Source of the DNA: Pachypanchax playfairii | Taxonomy: Eukaryota > Chordata > Actinopteri > Cyprinodontiformes > Aplocheilidae | Direction of reading: 5' to 3' | NCBI GenBank assembly: GCA_006937955.1 | Contig: SSNP01000025.1 | Location: 1,353,159 to 1,417,158 of the forward strand | DNA length: 64,000 bases | Part shown: positions 25,784-36,400 of the stretch, in pieces | How positions within the stretch are numbered: position 1 is the first letter of the stretch | Layout: each line of letters starts with the position of its first letter | The notes under the pieces: model-generated | The model's database searches: none | Told to the model about the DNA's origin: nothing | The model's input: the letters and a program-made list of their open reading frames with translations, nothing else | Position numbers and translations under genes: made by a program

Positions 25784-27692
25784 CTGAAAAAAGCCACCAA
25801 AGTGTTTAATTCCTTGTGGCAATATTTTATTACAGTAAGCAGTTAGTGAGAAGAGGTGGTTTCAGTCAGCTGAGGTGCAGCTGTCAAAACACCAGCAGCT
25901 CTCAGGGTCCTGCTAAGCAGCTATTTAGCCAAATCTGCTCACAGGGCCTCCTGGCCAGTGACGGTGTGGATTAACTTCCAGTTATCAGGGAGTTTTTCCC
26001 ACTTGAGCCTGCTTTCAAATCAGTCTGAAGGAATCTATTTACCACGTGTTCCTTCCTGTGGTAGTAAAAGTATACGACTGGTAAAAAGATACGATCTTTA
26101 CTGCATTAAAAATACATCAACTTCTTTCTCATTTCTTTCTTCATTTCTCATTTCACACATTTATAGTTTTAGTTAAAAAAATATTATTAAGATGAAGGCA
26201 GTGATCTGTTGCGAAAAGCAACTCTCTGAGATTAATGTGCTGAATGGCGACTGAAGCGATGGATACTGGTTTCTAGGCTCTAACATTTACACAAAGCAAA
26301 TCATTGTTTGTGATCCATCTTCTCTCTGTCAGCGAGCAGATCTGAAGGCTGGGGGTGAAGCTTGTTCCCAGCCTCGAATATTTATCTGAGAACGTGTTTA
26401 CATTTTTTAGATGTCTCTGGTACCTCAGAGATAAAAACAAAATGTCCAGCTGGGTAGAAGCGAGCTCGAGTTACACGTGATGATTTTAGAAAAGCAACAT
26501 TTCTCAAGTTTCTGTTTTTTTGAAGATGAATGGAAAAACCTCAGATACAGTAAGGAACAGAACCAGAACAAAAACAATCAAATCAAACAGAAAATTAAAC
26601 TTCCCTTCAAGTTTGATGAACACATTTATGCACTTAGACAAAAATTATTGTTGTTTTTACCTCTCTCCTATTTTTGTCTAAGCAAAAAGAAAAGTGTTAA
26701 TTAGATTAAACAACGGACAAAATGAACCACAAGTTGCTCGGAGAACCAAGTTAATCAATAACTAAAAATGAACTCAACACTTATCTCATTTTAAAGGTTT
26801 GTTCATCCTTCTCATCTTCAGTTATAAGATAAACTCGTTTTTGTCTTTTCTGATCTAATTCATCAACATTAAAAATAGTTTTTGGTATATTTTCTTAATC
26901 ATCTTTAATCCAAATGACCTAGACTAATAAAGGTGATCATTACATTTTTAGCGGTAACGTTTTATAAAACGGAACATTTATTGTTTAAAAAAAAATCAAA
27001 ACAAACACCCTCCAAGTTCATTTTTGTTCATATTACACAAATGATGGTTGTAACTTTTCACTAAACCGCGGTTTTTTGGCTGAGTGAACGATAAAATAAT
27101 TGTGCAAAATGATCAATTTTCAAGGCTCTATTTAGTTTGATGTTTGCCGAGTTGTTGATACTAGAATGAGTCGAGTTTCAGAAAACTTTATTCTGCCTGG
27201 TTCTGATTACTTCTCACCCATTCAAGATATTTTCTTTAACAGATCAAATGTCAGTAAAAGAAAAACAGGTGGCGTTTAGTTCAAATGCTGATGAATCACA
27301 TCTCAGCATTTTATTTACAAAAAAGTCACAGAGTTAAAAAGAAATGAAGTTAAAAGAAAGTCTCGTTTGTCGACTCAAACATTCAGACTCCATGAATTTT
27401 ATCTCCAGTTTAGGCTCAAGTTACAAACAATGACTCAAGACTTCGAGCCGAACACTAATGACACACAGTAATATGGCTAACTTAGCTTTAATGGAAAATA
27501 TTCCGAGCTTCGCCACGAAAACATGCGGGCGCTGCGTATATTCACTGTCCGTCATGGAGGGTTTTAGGGAAAAATAAGTTCCCACCGGTGACAGTGTTAC
27601 AAAAAAAACTCTTTAATTTCCAGACACGATAAAGACAAGATATCGGTTAAATCCCACATAACACGACGGCTGCTGCTCGGTAAGCTACTCAC

Positions 27693-27760
27693 CTCGCGCA
27701 CTCTTTCTGCCGTTAGTCTATCGTGTTCGTTGTTGGTGCTTTAAAATCAATGGGCTTTTC
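27693..27760 (-). other. C1orf174 5' non-coding exon and promoter region
   Basis: On the minus strand, AGTGCGCGAG|GTGAGT at 27693/27692 is a strong donor for an exon that would splice to the ATG-bearing exon at 25783. The frame that would join it runs back to a stop with no ATG, so it is non-coding. The surrounding 27.5-28.0 kb is richer in CpG than its neighbourhood, consistent with a promoter. The 5' limit of the exon cannot be set from sequence. Confidence 0.55.
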
Positions 27761-28779
27761 GTTAGTTATGAACAAAGATCATTTACGACCTTTGTCGGTA
27801 TCAACGGCACCGCCTCTGCTCTGTTTGTCTGAACCGACTCCGTCTGTTGGGTGTATTTCCTACACCGAGGTTCACTCGGCGGTCACAGCGTCCCTGTGCT
27901 GTCAGTTTACTTACTTACTTACGTCGGGAACGTTAACGTGGTTATTAACGTTATATTTTACCCACTACGCTAGAAGAGCAAACGCGTTCGTGAATATACT
28001 GAAATTTATCTGCAGTGATCTATTGTAGTTTGGGGTCTTCCCCTGTTATTTTTTTCCTTATCGTTAAACTTATTTTCAGTTTAAATACAGATAAATAAAT
28101 AAACTGTGTCAAAAATGTACGTTTTCACACGGTGACATACATACAATTTTGTATATTACGTCTATTTTTTTTACTTTATTTTGAAACTAAAAAGAGACTT
28201 CCGCTTTTTGCTTGCTAATTATATGCGAGTTAAAAATACGCGACTATTAACCTAGGATGACTCTCATTTAATTTAATTAATGTTTATGTGTAAATACACA
28301 AGATAATCTGTTCATCCAATTTTTGTAGTTGGTAAAGTTCTGGAAGTAACTGGGTCATGTGAGGTCGCAGACAGGAAGTGTAGCACAAGCTCGCTGTAAT
28401 GTGCAAACATGACCACAAGAGGGCGTAAGAGAATCGTTTTTAGCTTCGTGCTTCGTTTAATCGTTTATCACAATGAGTTAATAACTCATTGGTTTATCAT
28501 AGAACTACAGAATAATACAGTTTCAAAATTGTTGTGGATATACTTCTAATGAATTACTCCTAAAGCAACCACAAAACACAGGTAAATTTACAACTTACAA
28601 GAGAATAAAAAGGTAGAGGATTTCACAAAATCTGTGTTTCATGAAACATCTAAACTAAAAGCTTAACGAGAAAATGAAAAGTACAGTAAATTTAAAAATA
28701 AAAATAAAACATTACTCAAAAACACAACAAGACAAACATTAAATATCACAGTAAAAAATATCATATAGGATGTATACTC

Positions 28780-29020
28780 AATTTAATTAATTTGTATTTA
28801 TAAAGTGCCAGTTCATAACAAAAGTTATTTCAAGTTAATTTACAGAAATATCAAGTCAGGAACCAGCCGATTGGATTGAATCATCGATTCAGCACAATCC
28901 CTCATCCTGAGCAGTACAAGGTGACAGTGGAAAGGAACGACTCCCTTTTAACAGGAAGAAACCTCCAGCAGAACCAGGAGTCAACCAACTGGGTCTAAGC
29001 TGACAGGAAAGAGACACTGA
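28780..29020 (+). repeat. Dispersed teleost repeat ('ggaaaggaa..actcccttttaa' type)
   Basis: It contains the block 'cgactcccttttaacaggaa' followed by 'gaaacctccagcagaaccag', plus an AT-rich lead with 'tttgtatttataaagtgcca'. I recognise this block as recurring across fish genomes. Its transposon class is not known to me and no target duplication could be fixed. Confidence 0.55.
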
Positions 29021-29099
29021 CTAACACAATTTTGGCCAGTCATCTTATCTATGGAAAAATAAGCAGAGAATAAGTTAATAACCGTGACAACTAGAAAAG

Positions 29100-29340
29100 C
29101 ATTCGGAGAGCGCAGACCTTCGCCAAGCAGCACTTGGACATTTTAGAAAGTACTATGTCCGTATCCTTAAAAAAATCCTGGATTCAGACGATAATCCGGA
29201 TCACCCCCAAAATCTAATAAATTGTTCCTTGGGTCATTTCTGACCTTTCCTGAAAATTTCATCAAAAGTCATAGGTTTTTGAGTTATCTTGCTAACAGAC
29301 AGACCTCAATGAAAACCTTACCTCTTTGGCAGAGGTAAAT
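29100..29340 (+). repeat. Dispersed repeat ending in 'cctctttggcagaggtaaat' (possible RTE-like LINE 3' end)
   Basis: The order of blocks is 'cgccaagcagcacttggaca', 'aatccggatcacccccaaaa', 'tttctgacctttcctgaaaa', 'gctaacagacagacc' and 'cctctttggcagaggtaaat'. This resembles a widespread fish repeat with a terminal 'cttggcggaggt' motif, which I associate with RTE-type non-LTR tails. The resemblance is from memory and the class is tentative. Confidence 0.5.
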
Positions 29341-30166
29341 GAAGAGTAAAGACAGCAGAGTGAAAAAATGTGGTCAGTATGTCCTCCAACACTCTGAGAC
29401 TATAGCAAGCATAACTAAAGAAATGGAACAGGATAATTTTAACACTATAGGATTGTGCAAAAGTGTGTCTGTCTCACGGATTAAAAGTTGAAGCTGGTTC
29501 CAGGATAGGAGCCTGATAACTAAAAGCTCTGCCTCCCATTCTACTTTTAGAAATTCTAGGAACCATAAGACCTGCAGCCTGATTTAGGTGTTTCATTGCA
29601 TTCCTTTTCCATGTCTTGAACCATTAGTAAGCACTGAAAGATTTAGTTGTTATGATAATAAACAGGCCTTCAAATATGCATCCAGATTAGAGCTCCATGT
29701 TCTCAGCATCATCAGTTTGGAATAGACAAATAAACTGTGACAAGTTCACCAATTTCTTCTGAAACCATACATGAAACGAATGGGGTCTAAAAAGTGTCCT
29801 GAATTAAAGTTCTGATTCTTTGTTTTAAGTTCTAAGAACTGACTACGAAGTCACGAAATATAAAAAAAGTTTACTTTGTGGAAAAAGCTGGTCCTGGATC
29901 AGTGTGAATCACTAGGAGGAGGAGATATTTGGGGCGGTGTGGGTGAGGCGGTGTTGTCTTGCAGCAGGTCTGCAGACGGTGCTGAGACTCAGAGAGGGTA
30001 GGAGGTCCGGAGGCAGACCGGTCACTATGTGCCTCAATGAAAAGCGATGTGTGACAACAATAAGGGCCGTCATGGGCTAAAGTGGTAAGATGTCACACCT
30101 GTCCTCGAGAGGAGCGGCGGCGTAGGACGCACAGTGGTGAAACATTATGAAGGCAAGGCGTCCAGC

Positions 30167-31417
30167 ATGTGCGGGTCCTGGGGCGCCACGGTGACAAGCA
30201 TGGATCACTTTTTGCGGAGAAAGCGGCGCGGATTGCTGAAGTCCCTGCTGAGTCTGTCTCTGATAGTACTTGGATCTTTTCTGATGATCCAGAAGCTGAA
30301 GTTGTCCGAGAAATACGCGTCAGGACTTAAACACATGACGGTCGAGAGCTGGTGCGGTCCGGAGTGCAAAGGGTTCGTCAAAACGAATTTCTGGAACGAA
30401 CTTGCAGCGCCAAGCAGCGATAAGGACTCGACGCGGGGGACCAAAGGGGCTCCAGCATCCTGGGACGTACAAGTTCTGAACTGTAGCGAAGATGAATCTG
30501 TGAAAACCCAAGACTGGTTCCGACGTCTTGACCCGAGATTTCACCAGTTTGTCCTGCACAGACACTGCAGGTATTTTCCCATGCTCATCAACCACCCGGA
30601 GAAATGCGCTGACGGGGACGTGCACCTCCTCGTAGTGATCAAGTCCGTCATCGAGCAGCACGACCGGCGGGAGGCTGTGCGTAAAACCTGGGGCAAAGAG
30701 CTGACGGTGGATGGAAAGAAGATCAGCACGTTATTTCTACTCGGAACTCCAACAACAGACTCCAAAAACCTCCAGAAACTGATCGAGTACGAAGACATGA
30801 TCTACAAAGACATCCTGCAGTGGGACTTCATGGACACGTTTTTCAACCTGACCCTAAAGGAGGTCAACTTTCTGAAATGGTTCAACATCTTCTGCCCCGG
30901 TGTGCAGTTTATATTCAAAGGAGATGATGATGTGTTTGTGAACACACAGAACCTGTTGGAGCTCATCAGCTTCAAAGTGGAGGAGCGCAAAGACGCCAAC
31001 TTGTTTGTGGGGGACACCATCTCCAAAGCCATCCCCATCCGAAACCGACAGAGCAAATACTACATACCCAAAGAGCTGTACGACAAACCGTACCCGCCTT
31101 ATGTTGGAGGTGGGGGGTTCGTGATGTCCGCTCAGCTGGCCCGGAGGCTGTTCGTGGCCTCGGAGGACGTGGAGTTGTATCCTATTGACGACGTGTTTTT
31201 GGGGATGTGCCTGAAGACGCTCAACGTGGCCCCGGAGATGCACGCGGGCTTTAGGACATTCGGTATCACCAGACACAAGGTGAGCCGCATGAACAAGGAG
31301 CCGTGCTTCTACAGGAGCCTGATCGTGGTGCACAAACTGAGCGCGCAGGAGCTGCTCAACATGTGGAGTGTGGTGCACAACGAGGACCTGGTTTGCGCGC
31401 AAAAGAACTCAAGATAA
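30167..31417 (+). CDS. b3gnt7: B3GNT7-like UDP-GlcNAc:beta-1,3-N-acetylglucosaminyltransferase
   Basis: This Golgi type II membrane enzyme of glycosyltransferase family 31 adds beta-1,3-GlcNAc to galactose; in mammals B3GNT7 acts in keratan sulfate and mucin chain extension. The single uninterrupted frame gives 416 aa from the first ATG (human about 401). A second in-frame ATG at 30200 also fits the family's short cytosolic tail. Basic residues precede a membrane anchor at about 25-41 (LLSLSLIVLGSFLM). Then come RHCRYFPMLINHPEKC, DRREAVRKTWG, the metal-binding DDD at 253-255 (FKGDDDVFVN), PPYVGGGGF, YPIDDVFLGMC and SRMNKEPCFYRS. The last of these favours B3GNT7 over B3GNT2. N-glycosylation sequons are NCS and NLT. 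The codons are clearly GC-richer than the flanks. A polyadenylation signal AATAAA lies at 31454. Confidence 0.9.
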   Translation: MCGSWGATVTSMDHFLRRKRRGLLKSLLSLSLIVLGSFLMIQKLKLSEKYASGLKHMTVESWCGPECKGFVKTNFWNELAAPSSDKDSTRGTKGAPASWDVQVLNCSEDESVKTQDWFRRLDPRFHQFVLHRHCRYFPMLINHPEKCADGDVHLLVVIKSVIEQHDRREAVRKTWGKELTVDGKKISTLFLLGTPTTDSKNLQKLIEYEDMIYKDILQWDFMDTFFNLTLKEVNFLKWFNIFCPGVQFIFKGDDDVFVNTQNLLELISFKVEERKDANLFVGDTISKAIPIRNRQSKYYIPKELYDKPYPPYVGGGGFVMSAQLARRLFVASEDVELYPIDDVFLGMCLKTLNVAPEMHAGFRTFGITRHKVSRMNKEPCFYRSLIVVHKLSAQELLNMWSVVHNEDLVCAQKNSR

Positions 31418-33486
31418 ACAACAACCCGTCCAGACTGGAGTCCTTTCAAGCTCAATAAAAAGAGCCGAACTCACAGACTGAGCACTTTTAACTGATAAAG
31501 ACGTTTGACCCTTATCAGTGTTTTTTAAACAGCATTCGATCTTCTCCGAGGAACCCGACACCATCCTGCACACTCACAGTCTGCGTGTCAGATAAAAGGG
31601 CTGAAACGTGGCTGCTGCGGGCCAAACAGTTTGGACCCTAATTGTTCTCCTTTTTCTTTGAGTTGCCATTTTTTAAAACCACTATACACTGAAAAAAATC
31701 CAACATGGAAACTGTTGAAATTCTTTTTGTCATTTCAAACTATTTCCTTCATCTAACAAATCCAGTTAATTCAAGTTTAGGAATGTACAACAGGATCAGA
31801 CTGTTTACATCCTTTTTCAGATGTTTCTTCAACAAATCAGACCGATATTCTCTAATCTCAGGATTTAATTTACTGATTTCAAACATAAAATCAACAGCCA
31901 TGTCTCAATAAAATGATTCTGAAACAGTAAAAAAGTTGTTTCTTTACCACTTATGATGAACAGAAATGGGCTTAAAACCAAAGAAATACTGTCATGTTGC
32001 AGATTCAGTGTAAATAAAGTGTCTTTGGAGACGTCCAGTCCTCGGTGTCAGCATTTGATTTGGACACGACTCTGGTAAACATCACTTAAAGTTTGAAGCT
32101 TTTATTACAAAACTGGGAAAAATAACTGTGACATTTCATCAGTTAAAACCTTGAAATTCAATTAAATACAACTTTAAATTTAAAATATAATTTGCAGACA
32201 AAATTGCCACGTGATGCCAATATATTTTTGTTCATAAAATACTGATTGTGGTGCACAGAAAGCATTAAAAACACCCGCCACACAGACGCCACAGTTAACA
32301 GGAAGGACTGAAAAGCCAGAAACTAAATATACTTTCAGTCGACAGCTGCTGGGTGTTTATTTCACTTTGATAATTATCTTAATGCCATAAGAGGAACAAC
32401 AAGAAGTGCAAATATAATTCTAAAAAAGACAGCAGAAAGTCTGAGAACATTTTAGACTGTCTCACCAGACTGAAACATTCATTCTGTCAAATATCTGTAT
32501 GAAATCTAAGAAGCTGTTCAGTTTTTTGTGCTTCAATCCAAGTTCAGCTCAGTTTAACTGCAGATTGTCAGGAGTAATAATCAGGAAAATACTGTGTAAA
32601 ACTGGAGTTATTTAACATCATCTCTTTGGCAGCATCATCCTCAGTTTAATACAGGTAATAAATAGGTGACACGAAGCTTCAGTCTGATCACGGCTTCTGC
32701 TTCTAAAACCAGTTACACATTCATTTCTGGTTATGTGCGATTATCAGCTGGAAGTAATTTTTTTGCTGAGTCATCTTTTGAAGTTGGAACTCGACTTGTA
32801 ATTTTTTCCAACATAAAACAAAAAAGTTAAATAAATAGAAGACAGACTGAACAACTTAAAAATACTAACTTTATGTTAAAAAGTCAAACGATCTGGATGA
32901 CGTCAGGATGATGCAGTCAGCTTGTCTCAGCTTGGAGAAGGAAACGGTCCAGCTGCACCGATCACGATGTGGGTGTTGACTAAACAGACAAGATGTTCTT
33001 CAGAGATGCAGCAGGTGGAATTATTACAAACGCAGCTTCGGGTTTAAATTCTTACTAATAACAGGAACTAAAACTCAGCATATCTTTACTCTCTAAAAAG
33101 TGTTTTAACACATAAAAAATCCCAAATATATCTCTTTATATATAATACATCTCACTTCAAACAGAAATACAATACTAAGTAAAAAATCCCCTTTCCAGAG
33201 GCTTCAGATGGCAGTGAGCACGGTGAGGCTGTGGAAGCATGTAAGGAGATATCATCTAACAACACATGGTGTCCACAGGTGTGTGATGTTACAGACTGGA
33301 TGTACAAATGAGACAGAGTTGGTTCTTGTACTTAAACATGAACTTTGTGCCACTGATCCCCGAATAAGTCGACTAGTTCCCAGTATGTTCTTCAGCTTTA
33401 TGTTTCATGAACAATCGGAGCTTCTGAGAGGGGGTGAGTGATGTTAGGTTCCTCCTCTGGGTGTTGAAGATCACGATAAACCAGTT
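31418..33486. other. Convergent interval between B3GNT7 and CEP104 (3' UTRs)
   Basis: AATAAA at 31454-31459 sits 37 bp past the B3GNT7 stop, and further copies occur near 31906 and 32013, so alternative 3' ends are possible. For CEP104, read on the minus strand, an AATAAA complement lies at 32356-32361, which would give a 3' UTR of about 1.1 kb. No other gene or repeat was recognised. Confidence 0.5.
31454..31459 (+). terminator. Polyadenylation signal AATAAA for B3GNT7
   Basis: A canonical hexamer lies 37 bp downstream of the B3GNT7 TAA on the same strand. Use in vivo is inferred. Confidence 0.55.
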
Positions 33487-36400
33487 TTAATGTTTTCCTT
33501 GTGTATATTTTCGAGCTAATGGTGTCAGGGCTGGAATCCGGCTGCCTCTGCCCATGGGCCTGGCTCTGGGTCCGGCTCCGACTGACCACGCCTGCTTCAG
33601 TTTCGTTTGAGGCACGGTTCTCACTGGAAACACACAGAAACACCTGAACCTTGATTATGACAGTAAAAAGGGGAAATCGACACCCTTGTGATCTTGATTC
33701 AACTGTTGTCTAAAACAAACCCGCCTGCATGGACTGTGAAGTTTCTGAAAACAAGAACATTCAGTGATGTCAGCAGCTCATGATGATGACTCTGCTGTGA
33801 TGTTTAAAAGCTCAACAAGCCACATGTGAATGATAAATATGTCCAGAAAAATGAAAGTGCAGCATTAGTAACTCTGGAGAGTCCACAGAAGTTTCTTTCC
33901 ACTAAACAGTATAAAACGCTTTGAATTTAACGACGCCACATTTAGTCGTGGTGGGCGACACAGCCCCTCTGCTTTAGAATGATGGAAATAGTAACAACAA
34001 ATACTCCTAAACAAACATTTGGGTGTCATTTGATTTGCCTCTCTAAAAGCCAGTAAGACGACAGGTTAAAGGTGTCTCTGCTTTGTCCATCCCAAAGACG
34101 ACTGGAGTGGAAAAGCTACAACATTCAACCAGCGTTGGCTCTTTCTATAGCTCACACACTATGATGTGAGGCGGCAGCTGCGAGTTGGCGGCGCATGAAT
34201 GCTTTACCTTGTGCTGGCTGGGTTCTCTGGGATTCCACAGTCCTGCGGGAGTTTTCTTTACAACCATCTCTGCCCATGAGGTGAGCCTTCCAGGCCTGGA
34301 GCAGGGACAAGAGCAGCTCAGTCAGCTTCTTGCCTCATCGGGGAAATTTCTTGACAACCACAGGTGACTGTAGATCCAGTCAGGGCCTAAGTACCCCCCA
34401 AATAACACTACAGTCTTTCACTGACTTTACACTCATAACTCCAGCAAGAAGAATTTGTGATTTTTGTAATCATTTCGTTAGAACACGAGGTGAGAAAGTA
34501 GATGTTTAATCAATATTTATTCCCTTTTTCTACATTCTGTGTTTTAATGTAGGCAAAGTGACTCACATCTGCATAATGAACATGTAACGTGTTCATCTGA
34601 ATTTCTTGTATTCTTTTGAACTTGTCTTACACATAAATACAATATAATCACTTTATTCAGTCTGTTTATTTTCATGAATCAAACATAAGAACCAGAATAT
34701 GACGTGAAAATGTTGCATCATTCTGCAAAATCTGTTGAAAATCGTTACAATAAACTGAATCAGACTGATTCTCATGTAAAAACAAGCTTCTTGAACATTA
34801 TGTTGCACAACTCAATATGTTCTTTAAAAACAGAACAAAATAAAATAAAAGTATATTGTTCCATCTTTCTGTACGATAGAAACTCTCACACAATGTCAGT
34901 GTTGTGTTTGTAAATTTCTCCCTGGACAAAGAGAACTAATCTCAGATGCTTCAACCTGTGGTTCTATCATCTCATGTTCCAAACTTCTAGGTGTTTAATG
35001 TCAATGAACTGTTTGGGTTTTTTCCACACCTTGATTTTCATTTTTTGCCAAACAAATTACAGGCTTCAGATTTAACACTGTGCAGGTGAAAATGAGCTGA
35101 AATTTTACAGTAAAAAAAAAAAGTAATATAAAAATGAAACACTTTAGACTCTCATCATTAGTATATTTGTGTTTTCTTATCATAACGGAATGTGAAGGAG
35201 GAAAAACCCACAGATCAACAAAGGCTGTGACTCCTTTGACGGAAAAGAACACTATATGTGTTTTACCTTCACACCTGTTTGCTCCTGAAGCCTAATATTA
35301 TGTGATCACTAGTTTCTGTGTTGATATGGAAACAGTAGAGTTATATAGCATTAGGACCTTTTATCGCTAAGAGTTCTATAAAATCCATACACGGTAATAA
35401 AGCATGTGAGAAAGGATATATGTTTCAGTTTCTACCACATGTCAGCTGATAACTAAATGACTGTAATCAAATCTTACCTCCTCTCCAGGTGGGAAATTGT
35501 TGTGACACAAAGGACAGTGGTTTGAGGTGGAGCCATGTACCAAAACGAGAGCTGAAAGATTAACATGATACTTTCAATCCAACTGCTTTACAAAGACAAA
35601 ATGGCCCCTGAAACCCAACAGATAACTAAAATACATGCGAGACTGAAGTTTTCTCTGGTCCCTGCTGCCTGTTAAATAAGTAGCTTGTTTTTTTATTATT
35701 TTTTTCCATTTGTTTTGTTTGTTTCATCTTTAAAATGCAAATGTGCTGATTGCTTGTTGCTGCATGACAAATTGCCCCATGGGGATAATAAAGATTCCTA
35801 CCTATACGCTAACTCCCAGTAAAAATTTCCATGTCATCATTCTCACAGAGGATTTTAGGTTTGAGTCAATTAAGATCCAATGTGTATGATTATGGATTTA
35901 AATGGAGGAATAATAAAGTCACTCAACTCATCAGTTTCATAAAAACTGAGAAAAAGGGGATTTTTAGTTTAATAAGAATTCACTGAAACCAACTCTCAAA
36001 GGTTTAACCACGATAAAAAGCTACACAGAACAGCCATCGTTGATTAGATCAAAATAAACAGATAAGCCACATTTATTACGAGAAGGATGAAAGTGATTTC
36101 CAGGAAATGAAAGAAAATCAGACAAATCTGAGGATGTGAAAATCCGCAGTGACAACGAGGGAAGAAAAAATGCACCAGCTGGAACTTGTTTTAGTACCCG
36201 AGAGACTGAAACGACGTTGGAATGAGTTTCTTTTGATATAAACTCAATAATTAATCAAACTGAGAACATTTAATTGTTTTATCAACTGTAAAGAGTTTTA
36301 TCAGTGGGAGGGGGAGGGACTTTCCCGATCACGCTAACAAACAATCAGTCATAAATTAGACATTTGGCTCATCTTTATCAAATTAATATCAACTACAGCT

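Larger units (their letters stand above)
27761..30166. other. Intergenic region between C1orf174 and B3GNT7
   Basis: This 2.4-kb region lies between divergent genes. It holds two dispersed repeats (about 28780-29020 and 29100-29340, listed separately). The stretch just upstream of B3GNT7 (about 29910-30166) is GC-richer and includes a possible 5' UTR donor (GTG|GTAAGA, about 30083), so a short non-coding exon is possible. The 101-codon open frame at 27723-28028 overlaps the C1orf174 promoter and shows no family match. Confidence 0.5.

Noticed and set aside
27723..28028. 101-codon plus-strand frame
   Set aside because: It overlaps the C1orf174 promoter and first exon on the other strand, lacks an ATG at its head and shows no family match.
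30854..31402. 182-codon open frame antisense to B3GNT7
   Set aside because: It is the mirror of GC-rich codons of a strongly conserved gene on the other strand, with no family match.
33398..33643. Longest frame in the CEP104 last-exon region as its C-terminus
   Set aside because: It is out of phase with the preceding exon (34208 donor, phase 1). The in-phase frame gives the SxIP tail and a close-to-human length.
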